56,274 bases of DNA, taken from CAYJPA01 sp964371945. GTDB lineage: Bacteria > Chloroflexota > Chloroflexia > Thermomicrobiales > UBA6265. The stretch lies in contig CAYJPA010000030.1 in NCBI GenBank assembly GCA_964371945.1, forward strand, positions 1-56,274, given 5' to 3'. The notes under the pieces were generated by a model that made no database searches, was not told where the DNA came from, and was given only the letters and a program-made list of their open reading frames with translations. Shown here piece after piece: positions 36,896 through 46,591 of the stretch; the stretch's first letter is position 1; each line of letters opens with the position of its first letter. Made by a program: the position numbers and the translations under genes.

Positions 36896-37798
36896 TTACA
36901 CCACGCCCCGGGCGAACGCGAAGAGTCCGGCGCCCTCGACTCCAATCGCGGGCGGGTCGAGCCGAATACGTGTTACCGCGACTCCGGCAAACGGCTCGAT
37001 CCCAAAAAGGTGCTTCAATAGCTCCTGAGGCCGGTTGTAGCTCTTGATCAGCGGAGTGACCCAGGACACGACTTCGACGCGATTGCTGATTCCTCGAGCG
37101 TCGCCGGACGACGCCCGGTACCTGTCAATCGCGGTTTCGAGCGCAGTGTGGCAGATATAAGGCGCGCACTCCGTGATGCCGCGGGCCATCGATGCTTTGT
37201 CGATGATGTCATCGGCGCCCGCGCATCTGATCAGGATCTCCACGGTTGCTTCGTTCACCTGGTTGGCGATCTGGCGCAGGACGATCGACTCCACAACGTC
37301 CCTCACGGCATCGGGATCCGCGCTCATCACGACATCGCCCTCGCCCGTGTACGACGGAATGACGAACGATCCTGGCGCAAAGTCCTCCCGCGCATGATCC
37401 GGCGCGAGCTTCTGTTTCTTCAAGAGCACTGCCGGAATGTTCGCGGCCAAGGAATACATCGCGCCGATCGGATACCCGGACATTCCGGGCACCAGGAGCA
37501 AATCGACATTGCGTTCAATCAGGTGCCCAGCCGCTTCGCGAACGTGCTCAGCGGTATCGTCCGGCCGAACCGCGGTCTTGAGCAGACTCCCGTACTCGAT
37601 TCCAACACCGCCTCCAGGAAACACGCGGGTCGAACCGCTTCGCAAGAGACCCAACAAAAGCAATCGCGACCCAGGGGATAGAGAGGAGCTCGATAGCACG
37701 GTTGCCGAATCGGCAAAAGGGACGAGATCGACATCTTCATCGATGGCAGTGGACGGATGTGCCTCAGCGGGTCGTTCATAGCGCCGAAGCTCATTCAC
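36896..37798 (-). CDS. Phosphoribosyltransferase-like protein
   Basis: A 300-residue protein. The core DLLLVPGMSGYPIGAMYSLAANIPAVLLKKQKLAPDH resembles the start of a type I PRTase (compare APRT-like Gly-rich segment then a K-x-K). The usual PRPP loop (DDxxxTG) is not seen where expected; a GADDIIDKAS segment occurs instead. The C-terminal portion is not recognised. The gene lies immediately upstream of the aminotransferase. A PRTase fold is likely; enzymatic activity is uncertain. Confidence 0.62.
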   Translation of the reverse strand: MNELRRYERPAEAHPSTAIDEDVDLVPFADSATVLSSSSLSPGSRLLLLGLLRSGSTRVFPGGGVGIEYGSLLKTAVRPDDTAEHVREAAGHLIERNVDLLLVPGMSGYPIGAMYSLAANIPAVLLKKQKLAPDHAREDFAPGSFVIPSYTGEGDVVMSADPDAVRDVVESIVLRQIANQVNEATVEILIRCAGADDIIDKASMARGITECAPYICHTALETAIDRYRASSGDARGISNRVEVVSWVTPLIKSYNRPQELLKHLFGIEPFAGVAVTRIRLDPPAIGVEGAGLFAFARGVV

Positions 37799-37869
37799 GC
37801 TCGTGCCTCGAGATTCCTTGATCGTTCCTTGGTCTCATGTTGGATAGGCACGGAATCTTCAACGGTTGG

Positions 37870-38430
37870 CTAGAGGTAAGCAAATAGATCAGCGACGCGT
37901 ATCTCAACGCCCTGCAGCGAATGGGGTTGGATCACACCGGAGGATACCGTTCGTTTTGAATACGCGCCATCGGAAGCCCTGGTCCAAATCGTGACCGTCT
38001 TGTCGGCTGGATAGACACGCCAAATCTCGAGGTCACCGCGGCTCTGGTACTCGGGCAATTTCGCATCGACGTCATAGCCACCGGTCGACGGCGACCAGAC
38101 TTCAACAACCAGGAGGGCCGGTTCGTCATAGATCTCCAGCGTGTGCGAACTCTCGCCCTTTGCGTTTGGGCCCAGGCGTGGGATCACAAACACGTCAGGG
38201 ATGTAATAGGTCACATCGGCTCGCTTCAGCCTGCCCGTGTTGATGCGCACGATGTACTTGTCTCGAGGCAGTTGAGCCGTAAGCATAAAACCCAGTTGGG
38301 TCATCACTTCGTTATGAGTGAAGCTCATCGCGGGCTTCTCCCGTAATCGACCTTGATGCAATTCCCATTTCCCCTCGTGATCTTCGAGGGCCTGAGCCAG
38401 AGACTGATTGGTTTGCAGGGTTACCGACAT
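37870..38430 (-). CDS. Uma2 family endonuclease-like protein (subfamily A, copy 3)
   Basis: A 186-residue Uma2 protein. It has YYIPDVFVIP, ALLVVEVWSPSTGGYDVDAKL and YQSRGDLEIWRVYP, and the same WELHQGRLREKPAMSFTHN opening as the two copies at 28172 and 28867, from which it is separated by ~9 kb. It lies next to the ABC permease relics. Catalytic residues look intact. Confidence 0.87.
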   Translation of the reverse strand: MSVTLQTNQSLAQALEDHEGKWELHQGRLREKPAMSFTHNEVMTQLGFMLTAQLPRDKYIVRINTGRLKRADVTYYIPDVFVIPRLGPNAKGESSHTLEIYDEPALLVVEVWSPSTGGYDVDAKLPEYQSRGDLEIWRVYPADKTVTIWTRASDGAYSKRTVSSGVIQPHSLQGVEIRVADLFAYL

Positions 38431-38499
38431 GGCCGCCTCCGTTGCTTGGCTCGAAGTTTAGCCTTTCCCAAGTTGAGGCGATACCATCTCGTATCCCGC

Positions 38500-39401
38500 T
38501 CAGCCTCGATCTTCACGGGCATACGGCCTGCCGAGCGCGGCGGGCGCTCCGATCCGGCGACACGACGCTTCTCCGGCCGCGAGCACCAGCACGAGGATCG
38601 TGAGGAGATAGGGGAGCATGCTCAAGAAGAATGGAGATATTCCGACCCCGGCCCCTTGCAGCCTGAATTGACCGGCCTCGACCCCTCCGAATGGATATGC
38701 CCCCACGGCTGCCCTGAGCGGATTCCAACCCGCGAAGATCACGAGCGCAACCGTGATCCGACCCCGCCCGGCCGAAATGTTCTCCGTCCACCCCGGGTTC
38801 GTGCCAAGTGAGATTGCCGCCCCGCCGGCGCCCGCGAGCGCGCCGCCTGCAATCACATACGCATAGCGAAGGAAGGCAACATTGACGCCCATCGCGTCCG
38901 TGGCCTCGGGCCGTTCCCCGATCCCGCGCAGGTTCAGGCCCTGCCATGCTCGAAACACCAGAATCCAGAGAATCGGCACGAGCAGTAGACCAAGGCGTAT
39001 TGTTTGAAGAGGATCGTTCCGAGCCGAGGAATATCGGAGACCAATGGAATCGAGATCTTGCTGAATGTGTCCGGCAAAGCGTCTCCAGCGAGGTCTCTGC
39101 CGGGATACGCCGAAAGATCTCCGCCAAAGATTGTGAGTGCAAGCCCGCTCACGACTTGATTCGCTCGCAGGGAGATCGTAAGCGCGGCGTGGATCGCGGC
39201 CATCGCCCCACCGGCAATGATCGCGCCGACGACTCCGACCCAGGCACTGCCCGACCAGATCGCTAACGCGACGGAGCCCAACGCGCCCATCAGCATCATG
39301 CCCTCGACCCCGAGGTCGATCACACCGGCGCGTTCACAAACGAGCTCACCCAGACATGCGTAGAGAATCGCTGTTCCGGCCGGAACAGCCGCTGCAAGCA
39401 C
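38500..39401 (-). pseudogene. ABC permease of the nucleoside/BMP type, one frameshift (YufQ/NupQ-like)
   Basis: Two overlapping frames together make one complete permease. The N-terminal part (39401 to about 38985) has AGVIDLGVEGMMLMGALG and NQVVSGLALTIFG. The C-terminal part (about 38985 to 38500) has GLNLRGIGERPEATDAMGVNVAF and PYLLTILVLVL. The break lies near 38983-38985; one missing base there restores the family sequence (…YALVY then LVPILWILVF). A single indel could be a sequencing error, but the neighbouring permease is broken too. Confidence 0.75.
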
Positions 39402-39429
39402 GGAGGTCAGGGAGGCGATCGATCAGACG

Positions 39430-40370
39430 TCATCCACGCGGGTCTCCGCCCTGCGCCGCGATCGGCTTGTTGAGCGTGACATCATGTCTCGGTTCAACGC
39501 GAACGATTCGATACCTGTTCAGCGCGTCACCTCCGAGCAAGAAGAAGAGAATCGACCCCTGCAGCATCGGGGCGACGGCCGCTGGCAGTCCCACGGAGAT
39601 CTGGATTTGATCTCCCCCAACAACCAAGGCGGCGACCATGAAACTAACGGCCGCAATGCCGATCGGATTCATGCGTCCCAGCCACGCCACAATGATCGCG
39701 GTGTACCCATAGCCTGGCGAAAAGTTCCGTTTGAACTGGTGTCCTTTGCCGGCGACCTCGCTCATCCCCGCCGACCCGGCCAACGCGCCGCTTACCGCCA
39801 TCACGATCAACATCGTCCTTCGAGCTCTCATCCCGACGAAGCAGCCGTCCGCGGGCTCTCGCCCATCATGGAGAGCTCATAACCGGATTTCGTGCGGCGC
39901 AGGGCTATCCACAAGACAAGAGCGGCGATCAGCCCGAAGAGCAGCCCGATGTGCACGCGATAGGCGACATACCGATGCGGCCTGGCCTCCTCGGGAAAGC
40001 GCTTAGTGCCGGGAAATCCAAACGATTGCGGATCACGCCACGGCTCGTAAACGAGGTAGTCGACAAGTAAAATTACGACATAGTTCAGCATCAGTGTCGT
40101 AACCGTTTCATTGGCGCCGAGGTATGCCCGCAACGCACCTGGAATCAGTCCCCAGAGCGCGCCGCCGATCATGCCGGCGAGCGCCATCGCCGGAATCATC
40201 ACAACCGCGGGAGCGCCAGGGATCATGAAGAGCGTAATACCAGTCGCAAAGATCGCCCCGAGGTAGAGCTGACCTTCAGCTCCGATGTTCCAGAGAGGCA
40301 TCCGAAACGCGATATAGTCCCGCGGCGCCTCCCAAGAACGGAGCATAATCGTGCTAATTGGCAATCGCAT
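39430..40370 (-). pseudogene. ABC permease of the nucleoside/BMP type, truncated and frameshifted (YufP/NupP-like)
   Basis: The N-terminal frame (40370 to 39828) has PLWNIGAEGQLYLGAI, the hallmark of this permease family, and ends at a stop after SPRTAASSG. The rest (39831 to 39430, RRTMLIVMAVSGALAGSAG) is in another frame; one missing base near 39835-39845 would join them. About 70 N-terminal residues expected before PLWNIGAEG are absent or scrambled. No BMP lipoprotein or ATPase gene is adjacent, so the whole transporter looks decayed. Confidence 0.72.
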
Positions 40371-40601
40371 CGCTCAGACGGCCCAACGTGCACATGCAGC
40401 CGCGGTTCTATCCGGTCCATTGTTCCCTGATTTGGACCGATTCCCGTCACCCGAGTGGTTCGACGACGAAAGTACGATCCTCCCGTTCGTTAATCCCCCT
40501 TTCGCCACCTGTTCTCGCAAGCTAAGACACGGCATGATCGGTTCACGTGGCAGTGGGCGGTTTGTCCACCGCTTTTGATTGGACCTTGGAGGTTGGCGCA
40601 C

Positions 40602-41066
40602 ATGGTCTCCCCGCACAGCGCGCCCGAGCTGGACACAATCGCGGCACCGCGGCCCCGATTCCTTCGCGCGCTTCGTACCCGTGAACGATCCGGACAGGCA
40701 ATTGTTGAGTTCACGCTCGTCAGTTTCGCGTTTCTGGCACTGGTCTTCGGAACCATCGACTTCGGACGGGTCATCTTCATGTACTCGGATCTCCACAATT
40801 CGGTTCGCGAGGGCGCCCGCTACGGCAAGATGAACCCTGCCGACCAGTATGCGATCGAGGACATCGTCATTTCGAAAGCAAGCAGTTTGGACATTCTGCC
40901 CGGCAATATTGAGATCTCCTGCACCGGCGGCTGCTACCCCGGGTGCTCCGACATCACGGTCAAGGCGAGTGCGGAATTCGTTCCAATCACCGCTCGACTG
41001 CTGGGTCTCGGGAAAGCTGACTTGCCGATCGTGTTGAACTCGTCGGTCACCGTCACCTCGGAGTAA
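40602..41066 (+). CDS. TadE-like minor pilin / pilus assembly protein 1
   Basis: A 154-residue protein with the TadE signature SGQAIVEFTLVSFAFLALVFGTIDFGRVIF, whose hydrophobic stretch is cut after Gly-Gln-Ala by a prepilin peptidase in this family. The extracytoplasmic part has a CTGGCYPGC Cys cluster. GGAGG at 9 bases precedes ATG 40602; a further in-frame start at 40575 is unlikely. First gene of a three-gene pilin-like operon. Confidence 0.88.
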   Translation: MVSPHSAPELDTIAAPRPRFLRALRTRERSGQAIVEFTLVSFAFLALVFGTIDFGRVIFMYSDLHNSVREGARYGKMNPADQYAIEDIVISKASSLDILPGNIEISCTGGCYPGCSDITVKASAEFVPITARLLGLGKADLPIVLNSSVTVTSE

Positions 41067-41078
41067 CAGGGTCGCCGC

Positions 41079-41579
41079 ATGAAGCGTTTCAGTGTGCCCA
41101 CAATTCGAGAGTACCCGGCCGCGGCCTGGAGGCGCCTTTCCAACAAGGCACAGCGCGTCACCAGGTTTGCGAGGAAAGAAGGACAGGCGCTTGTCGAGTT
41201 CACGCTCGCTCTTCCTGTCATGCTGTTGTTGTTACTTGGCACAGTGGACATGGGGCAGATGTTCTTTCAGTACATCCAGTTGCGGGGAGCAGTGAGAGAA
41301 GGAGCCGCCGCCGCCGCCCGAGCCGACTGTGCATCGGCGTACGCCATCGCACAAGCCGCGGTCACGAGCTATGCGCCGAATTTGGAGAACGCCGGCGCGT
41401 CCGTCCACAGTCCGTTGACCTATAGCGGGGCAGGCTGTCCCGATGCGATTTATCAAAACGCGTTCGTCACGGTCAAGGCTACCAGCACCTTTACGCCATT
41501 GATGGCAGATTTTTGGGATCGGGTGGGGCTCGGTCCATTCACGATGAATGCTGAAGCAACGGCGAAGGTGTGGACATGA
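41079..41579 (+). CDS. TadE-like minor pilin / pilus assembly protein 2
   Basis: A 166-residue TadE-like protein with GQALVEFTLALPVMLLLLLGTVDMGQMF near residues 31-58. The N-terminus before it is basic (cytoplasmic). The remainder is likely outside the membrane and carries two Cys residues. The 12-base gap from the first TadE gene and the ATGA overlap with the TadG-like gene point to one transcript. Confidence 0.88.
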   Translation: MKRFSVPTIREYPAAAWRRLSNKAQRVTRFARKEGQALVEFTLALPVMLLLLLGTVDMGQMFFQYIQLRGAVREGAAAAARADCASAYAIAQAAVTSYAPNLENAGASVHSPLTYSGAGCPDAIYQNAFVTVKATSTFTPLMADFWDRVGLGPFTMNAEATAKVWT

Positions 41580-42742
41580 CCGCTCGAATCAGTCGCCTTT
41601 TCGCCCGGGCAAAGGCCGGAGCTGGCCCTTGCGAGGATCACAAGCAGGAGTCTGGCGCGTCAACCGGCCAAATCATGATCATGTTTGCCTTCTTCATTAC
41701 CGCGATGCTCGGCGTATTGGGCCTGGCGATCGACCTCGGCTATGCGTACTCTCAGCGACGTACAGTTCAAAGCGCGGCCGATCTCGCCGCCGTTGCTGGC
41801 GCCCGTCAGATTGCCCGCTACCAGAAAGATGGCGGCGCTTTCGAGTCGACATCCGCCGGTCCGGACATTCGCTCGATCGTGACTGACAACCATATGAAGG
41901 ATACGGTGACCGAGCTCGAGGCGTGCTATTACATCGATTTGGGCGGTTTCCCTCAATCAGATGAAAACGACCCCGCTGGCTGCGATGGAACGATTCCGCC
42001 GAATGCGACCGGCGTCTATGTCCGAGTATCAGAAACCCACTCGACCTTCTTCATGAGAGCGATACCTGGCGCTCCGGTGTACGTCACAACCGGCGCGGAT
42101 GCAACCGCTCAAGTGGAGCGCCTGGATCTGGCTGGAATGGACTCACCCTTCATTCTTTGTGGTTACCACACAAAATGGGTTGACGAAGCCGACGCGGAAA
42201 TCGACAAGCTGGATCTTCTTCTCAGTGATTACGTTGTGAATCCGGCGGCGATTGGAGAGACGTTTCAGCTATCCGGTACGACCGGTGCGAATGACATTGA
42301 GAAGTGCGGCGCAAACGGCCCGTTCAAAACGTGGCATGGCCTCGCGGACAAGCGCGCAAATCAAGGAAAGCGCGTCGTGTTGGCAGGGGCGTCGACGTCA
42401 ACGTGGTGGAACCCGATGATTGGTTTGGCTTCGATCCATGCGTCGACGGTGACAAACAAAGTCAGTGGAATCGACGGGTGCGCCGAGCTCGCATCGACGC
42501 CGTACGACTGCATCATGATGATACCGATCGCGACCGAATATACTGGCGGATCGCTCAGGCGATTCAAGGTGACCAAAGTGATGGCATTCGATGTCCGGCG
42601 AGATGATGCTAACGCAAACATCTATTGGGGAACTCTGATCGACGATTACCTCGTTTTTGGCGCCTCAGTTCCGTCGGGCGTGGATCAGGCGCCTTGGTGC
42701 CGGGACTGCGGATCGGTCGTCGTGGTCCGCCTTGCCTCCTAG
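41576..42742 (+). CDS. TadG-like (Flp pilus-assembly/TadE-type) secreted protein
   Basis: A 388-residue protein starting at the ATG that overlaps the preceding stop. The hydrophobic segment GQIMIMFAFFITAMLGVLGLAIDLGYAYSQRRTVQSAADLAAVAG is typical of TadG/Flp-pilus proteins. The extracytoplasmic region has several Cys residues and ends CRDCGSVVVVRLAS. In this family such proteins anchor or regulate the pilus. No tadA/B/C ATPase or prepilin peptidase gene lies in the window. Confidence 0.87.
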   Translation: MTARISRLFARAKAGAGPCEDHKQESGASTGQIMIMFAFFITAMLGVLGLAIDLGYAYSQRRTVQSAADLAAVAGARQIARYQKDGGAFESTSAGPDIRSIVTDNHMKDTVTELEACYYIDLGGFPQSDENDPAGCDGTIPPNATGVYVRVSETHSTFFMRAIPGAPVYVTTGADATAQVERLDLAGMDSPFILCGYHTKWVDEADAEIDKLDLLLSDYVVNPAAIGETFQLSGTTGANDIEKCGANGPFKTWHGLADKRANQGKRVVLAGASTSTWWNPMIGLASIHASTVTNKVSGIDGCAELASTPYDCIMMIPIATEYTGGSLRRFKVTKVMAFDVRRDDANANIYWGTLIDDYLVFGASVPSGVDQAPWCRDCGSVVVVRLAS

Positions 42743-42774
42743 AATCCCCTCGATTTAGAAATGGATTGTCCGCA

Positions 42775-42802
42775 ATGAGCCCGGTCAAATGACCGGGCTC
42801 AT
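42775..42802 (+). terminator. Terminator-like perfect inverted repeat after TadG-like gene
   Basis: ATGAGCCCGGTCA and TGACCGGGCTCAT are exact complements separated by AA, giving a 12-13 base-pair hairpin 32 bases after the stop codon. It lacks a strong T-run, so it may be Rho-dependent or a processing site. Confidence 0.55.
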
Positions 42803-42958
42803 AGTATTCGAGTCACGTCAGTCACGATTTCTATCCCCCCGAAGCGGTGGCGCATTCCTGACCATGGGGTCAGTTCCAACCGCGATTTCATTTCCTAGAC
42901 TCGATTATTGAACGTGACCGCCCCTGAAGTGGCGGATCGAGCAATGAGGAGGCCTGGA

Positions 42959-44962
42959 ATGCACCATCGCCCATCACTGTTGCGGCTGGCAGCCGCGCTT
43001 ATCTTTAGTCTTGGGCTTTGGGGCGGACTTATCGCGCCGGCCGACGCCCAGGACGCGACACCCGAAGCAGATGTCACCCCGGTCGAGGAACCGTCCGCTG
43101 CCGATGTCGGAGACGGCACGCTACTCCTCCTGTACTACCTTTGTGACGGAGATGTCGGGTTTGAATTCACCGTCGGCAATCCAAGCGAGGGGAATCCCAA
43201 TCCGCTGGTTGACGATTGCACACCCTCAAGTGCGGTTGACGGCACCGACGCGACTTTTTTGATCTACGAATTCGGTGACACCAACGCCGTTCCTCAGGAG
43301 ATCACCACGGTCGACGGCGTCATTCAGGTCGAACTGCCGCCGACGGATAGCACTCCGCACAAAATCACCCAGAAACTGCCCGGCGAATCAATTGAAGAGC
43401 CGATCGAGGCCGACTTCGAGATCGTGGCGGACACATTCACCGGCGTCAACGCGACCCAGTTCCAGGTCGGAAGCGTCGAAGTTCATAAATTCCGCTGCAC
43501 CGGCAATCCGGACGAGTCGACTTTCAACTTCCTGAATCCGGGCGACGAGCTCGACCCCGCTCCATATGAAGCCTGCAGCGTCGACGATCGCGATTTCACC
43601 ATCACGCCGTTCGACAATGTTGACGAATTCGGAACGGTCGCACTTTCGACCGTCGATGGAGTTGCCACTGCCGGCGATATTCCAACCACGAGCATTGCTT
43701 CCGGCGCGCACAAGATCACCGAGGATGGCACAGAACTGCTTGGGCTTTTCGATGTCGAAGCAGGGCTTACTACGATCATTGTCGCGGTGAACTATGTCGA
43801 CGCAACGGGCAGTCTCGAGATCGACAAGCTCGAGTGCGTCGGGAATGACGATACGCGGTTCTATATCAACGAGGATGCCCCGCAAACAGGAGATCCCGAC
43901 TGCGGTCCAGCCTCGGTTGACTTTTCCATCTACCTCTTTGGCGATCTCGGTTCCGATCCGATCGCGGTCACGACTGATGGCGGCGGGTTCGGTGAAGCGC
44001 TGAATCTTCCAGTGACCGACGATACCGATCCGCACCTCTTAATCGAGGATGCGACCTTTTCGGAAGTGACATTCAACGTTGAAGCCGACGTCGCGACGCA
44101 GATCGATGTTGTCAATTTCACGCCGCCACCGGCCCAGGACGGAGCCGCTGAAATCGAGAAATTCGATTGCGCGGGCGTCGCCGAGCCGACGATCAACGCC
44201 GGCAATCCTGGCGACGATTCGATCAACATTCCAAGTTGGTGCAGCGCGGGTTCTGCCGGCTTCTACATTCATCTCTTCGGAGATGAAGGCACCGATCCGA
44301 TTGCAGTGACCGTCAATGGCCTGGAATCGGTCGAGCTCCCCGAAACCGGCGGAGTCCCACACTTGCTGATTGAGGTCAATGGCTCCGGCGAAGTGCTCAC
44401 CACGGCGTACTTCGAGGTCGAGGGCGGCACGGTCACGCCTATCCAAGTGCTCAACCCGACCTACGGCAGCATCATCATCTACAGCTACGTCTGCGAAGGC
44501 AATCAGGGCGCGAAATTCGACGTCTTCGAACCAAACGCCTCTGGTACCTTGCCGACCGATTGCGATCCACTCAACCGATCGTTCGTAATCGAGTTGTTCA
44601 GCGGTGCAGAGTTCTCGACGGCCAACACCATTACAAACTCGGGCGGAACTGCAAGCACGTTGCAGCTCAACGGTATTCTGGCAACAGGCGATCTCGCACA
44701 CTTGATTTCGACCGCGAGCGGTAGCATCTCCGCATCGTTCAAGGTCAACGAAGGTGAACTAACCGTGATCGTCTACAAGACGTATCAGCCCGCAAACACT
44801 GGCGACGATACCGACGACAGCGAAAACGTGGAGAACCTCCCTGATACGGGAACCGGCCCTGCGGCCGCGGACCCTGGAGGATCCACGCTGCTCTTCGGCT
44901 TGCTGAGCATAGGCGCAATGGTCGGACTGGCGGCATTCTCACGCCGCCGCTCACTCCAGTAA
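42959..44962 (+). CDS. Five-repeat surface protein with LPDTG sorting signal
   Basis: A 667-residue protein. A signal peptide ends near ADAQ. Five tandem ~105-residue repeats (about 54-170, 172-279, 285-387, 397-498, 503-608) each hold exactly two Cys, spaced 22-26 residues (C62/C87, C180/C206, C293/C315, C404/C428, C512/C535), and a short (A/P)H motif near the end. Strand patterns resemble CnaB/SpaA-type prealbumin domains. LPDTG at 627-631, a hydrophobic helix and an RRR tail complete a Gram-positive-type sorting signal. The start is ATG 42959 because AGGAGG lies 6-7 bases upstream; an upstream TTG is less likely. No sortase gene is in the window. Confidence 0.85.
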   Translation: MHHRPSLLRLAAALIFSLGLWGGLIAPADAQDATPEADVTPVEEPSAADVGDGTLLLLYYLCDGDVGFEFTVGNPSEGNPNPLVDDCTPSSAVDGTDATFLIYEFGDTNAVPQEITTVDGVIQVELPPTDSTPHKITQKLPGESIEEPIEADFEIVADTFTGVNATQFQVGSVEVHKFRCTGNPDESTFNFLNPGDELDPAPYEACSVDDRDFTITPFDNVDEFGTVALSTVDGVATAGDIPTTSIASGAHKITEDGTELLGLFDVEAGLTTIIVAVNYVDATGSLEIDKLECVGNDDTRFYINEDAPQTGDPDCGPASVDFSIYLFGDLGSDPIAVTTDGGGFGEALNLPVTDDTDPHLLIEDATFSEVTFNVEADVATQIDVVNFTPPPAQDGAAEIEKFDCAGVAEPTINAGNPGDDSINIPSWCSAGSAGFYIHLFGDEGTDPIAVTVNGLESVELPETGGVPHLLIEVNGSGEVLTTAYFEVEGGTVTPIQVLNPTYGSIIIYSYVCEGNQGAKFDVFEPNASGTLPTDCDPLNRSFVIELFSGAEFSTANTITNSGGTASTLQLNGILATGDLAHLISTASGSISASFKVNEGELTVIVYKTYQPANTGDDTDDSENVENLPDTGTGPAAADPGGSTLLFGLLSIGAMVGLAAFSRRRSLQ

Positions 44963-45008
44963 GCCCGCGTCCCTGGTGATCGAGCTCGACCAGACTCTAG
45001 TGAATTGA

Positions 45009-45043
45009 TGAAACGGGTCCGGCATTGTGCCGGGCCCGTTTCA
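45009..45043. terminator. Convergent-gene terminator hairpin
   Basis: TGAAACGGG-T-CCGGC-A and its complement close on a TTG loop, giving about 16 base pairs including one G-T pair. It sits between the surface protein (plus) and the molybdopterin-binding gene (minus), so it could serve both. The T-rich tail is weak. Confidence 0.6.
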
Positions 45044-45074
45044 CATTCGAAACATACTTTGTGGCGCCGGAATG

Positions 45075-46112
45075 CTAATCGTGCTCGTCGGTTTCCTGCT
45101 CCACCGCATAGGGCGGGAATCGGAATGACATCGCCTTACCCTCGAGCAATCCCCCAAACCCTAACTCGGCGACATCTTCCGCGTTCACACGTTCACCGGC
45201 CATGATCCACGGCAGAATGAGGTCGGCTGAAGTGGCTTTGGAATACATCGAGCACGACGCGAGGTTGAAGATTGGGATGTCGCCAAGATACGCAACCCAG
45301 AACATGCTCCCCGGGTGAACGGGAGCACCGAACTTCACGATCTCTGCACCGGCATGACTGAGTGACTGCAGCGCGGCGTCGAGCGGGTCGATCGTGTCGC
45401 CCCCACCGGTCAGCACCAGATCGGCGCCGGCGTTGACCTGCTCCTCGATTGCCTCGGCGACCGCGCGAGGATCGTTGTCGACCTCGGCGAATCCAAGAAT
45501 CGACCCGCCGTACCAGGCGATTTTGGTCCGCAGCGACTCCTCAAACCGATCCCTGGCTCGTCCCGTGAGCGGCTCTGTACTGATCACACCGACTTTGAGC
45601 GACCGGAACGGTTTGACCTCGATCACGGGATCTCCTGCCGCGATCGCCTCCGCTTCAACCACGATTCGATCGTCAATCGCGACAGGCGCGATCTTTGCCC
45701 CGGCCAGCACTTTGCCCGGCAGGACAGCGAGGCGGTCGACCAGCGAAAAGACCAGCACGCCCGGCAAACGGTTGATCGCATTGAGCCGCTCCCGATCGAC
45801 TCGCAGCAGTCCGATGTGCTTAGCGATCAGATTGACCCGGCTTTGGCGTGGCTCACCAACAGTTACACCACCGCCGGCAACCGCGACGGCGAGTCTCGTA
45901 CCGGCCGTATCCTCGTGAACGTCCCCGGGTTCAAGACGCGCGACGTGAATCGTGCGATTAACCGTCGTGAGCCGATCCAGATCTCGCGTCTTGATCCGGT
46001 GCCCTTTGTGAAACAGCCGTGAACCGCTAACCGAGACTTCTTCGCAGATGATGGCGCCGACAGCGTTTTTTCGCTGATCGGCGTCACACGGATCGAGAAC
46101 ATACGCATACAT
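45075..46112 (-). CDS. Molybdopterin-binding domain protein
   Basis: A 345-residue protein. The C-terminal half has the MoCF-type pattern: VLTGGGDTIDPLDAAL, then APVHPGSMFWVAYLGDIPIFNLASC, ending with PWIMAGERVNAEDVAELG. Relatives of MogA/MoeA bind molybdopterin or act in cofactor insertion. The N-terminal half is predicted beta-rich and is not clearly a MoeA domain. No other molybdenum genes lie nearby. The N-terminal start is uncertain. Confidence 0.8.
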   Translation of the reverse strand: MYAYVLDPCDADQRKNAVGAIICEEVSVSGSRLFHKGHRIKTRDLDRLTTVNRTIHVARLEPGDVHEDTAGTRLAVAVAGGGVTVGEPRQSRVNLIAKHIGLLRVDRERLNAINRLPGVLVFSLVDRLAVLPGKVLAGAKIAPVAIDDRIVVEAEAIAAGDPVIEVKPFRSLKVGVISTEPLTGRARDRFEESLRTKIAWYGGSILGFAEVDNDPRAVAEAIEEQVNAGADLVLTGGGDTIDPLDAALQSLSHAGAEIVKFGAPVHPGSMFWVAYLGDIPIFNLASCSMYSKATSADLILPWIMAGERVNAEDVAELGFGGLLEGKAMSFRFPPYAVEQETDEHD

Positions 46113-46591
46113 GATGAAAGATTCCTTGAATTGACTGTGTTGCTAATAACCGTCGACGAAACGACTCTCGCCAATCATAAGCCCGGCGCTAAGGCGATTT
46201 CAGAGTGATCCAGCGCGGTGGGGGCTTGTTGTCCATGTCCGGACAAGTGGAATGACATCATTGTTCAGTCGTGACCTGAGATTCCGCGCTAATGCTAAAG
46301 CGATGTTCCAATCGACACGGCCATCCCCAAAATCAGGTCGCTGACCACGCGGTGCCTTTGACGGTTGGCACGGCGCCCCAGGACGAATCCAATTCCCACT
46401 TGTGCGGTTTCCCCGTTCATGCTGAGTCATCAAGCCCACACGGCTCGGCTCAACAACTCATTAGGGTTCCGACAACAGCGGGCAGGTGGGGAATGGGCTC
46501 AGACCTTGGGCTCATCGGCCGCAATTCGAAAACCGCTGCCCGCCGAGCTGCCGTTGCGAATCATAACCAAGACAACTTGATCTTCAATAAA
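46113..46591. other. Intergenic region (479 bases), nothing convincing
   Basis: Two short open frames on opposite strands cross this stretch but have no ribosome site and look random. I saw no hairpin, tRNA or repeat. It may be decayed sequence. Confidence 0.5.
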
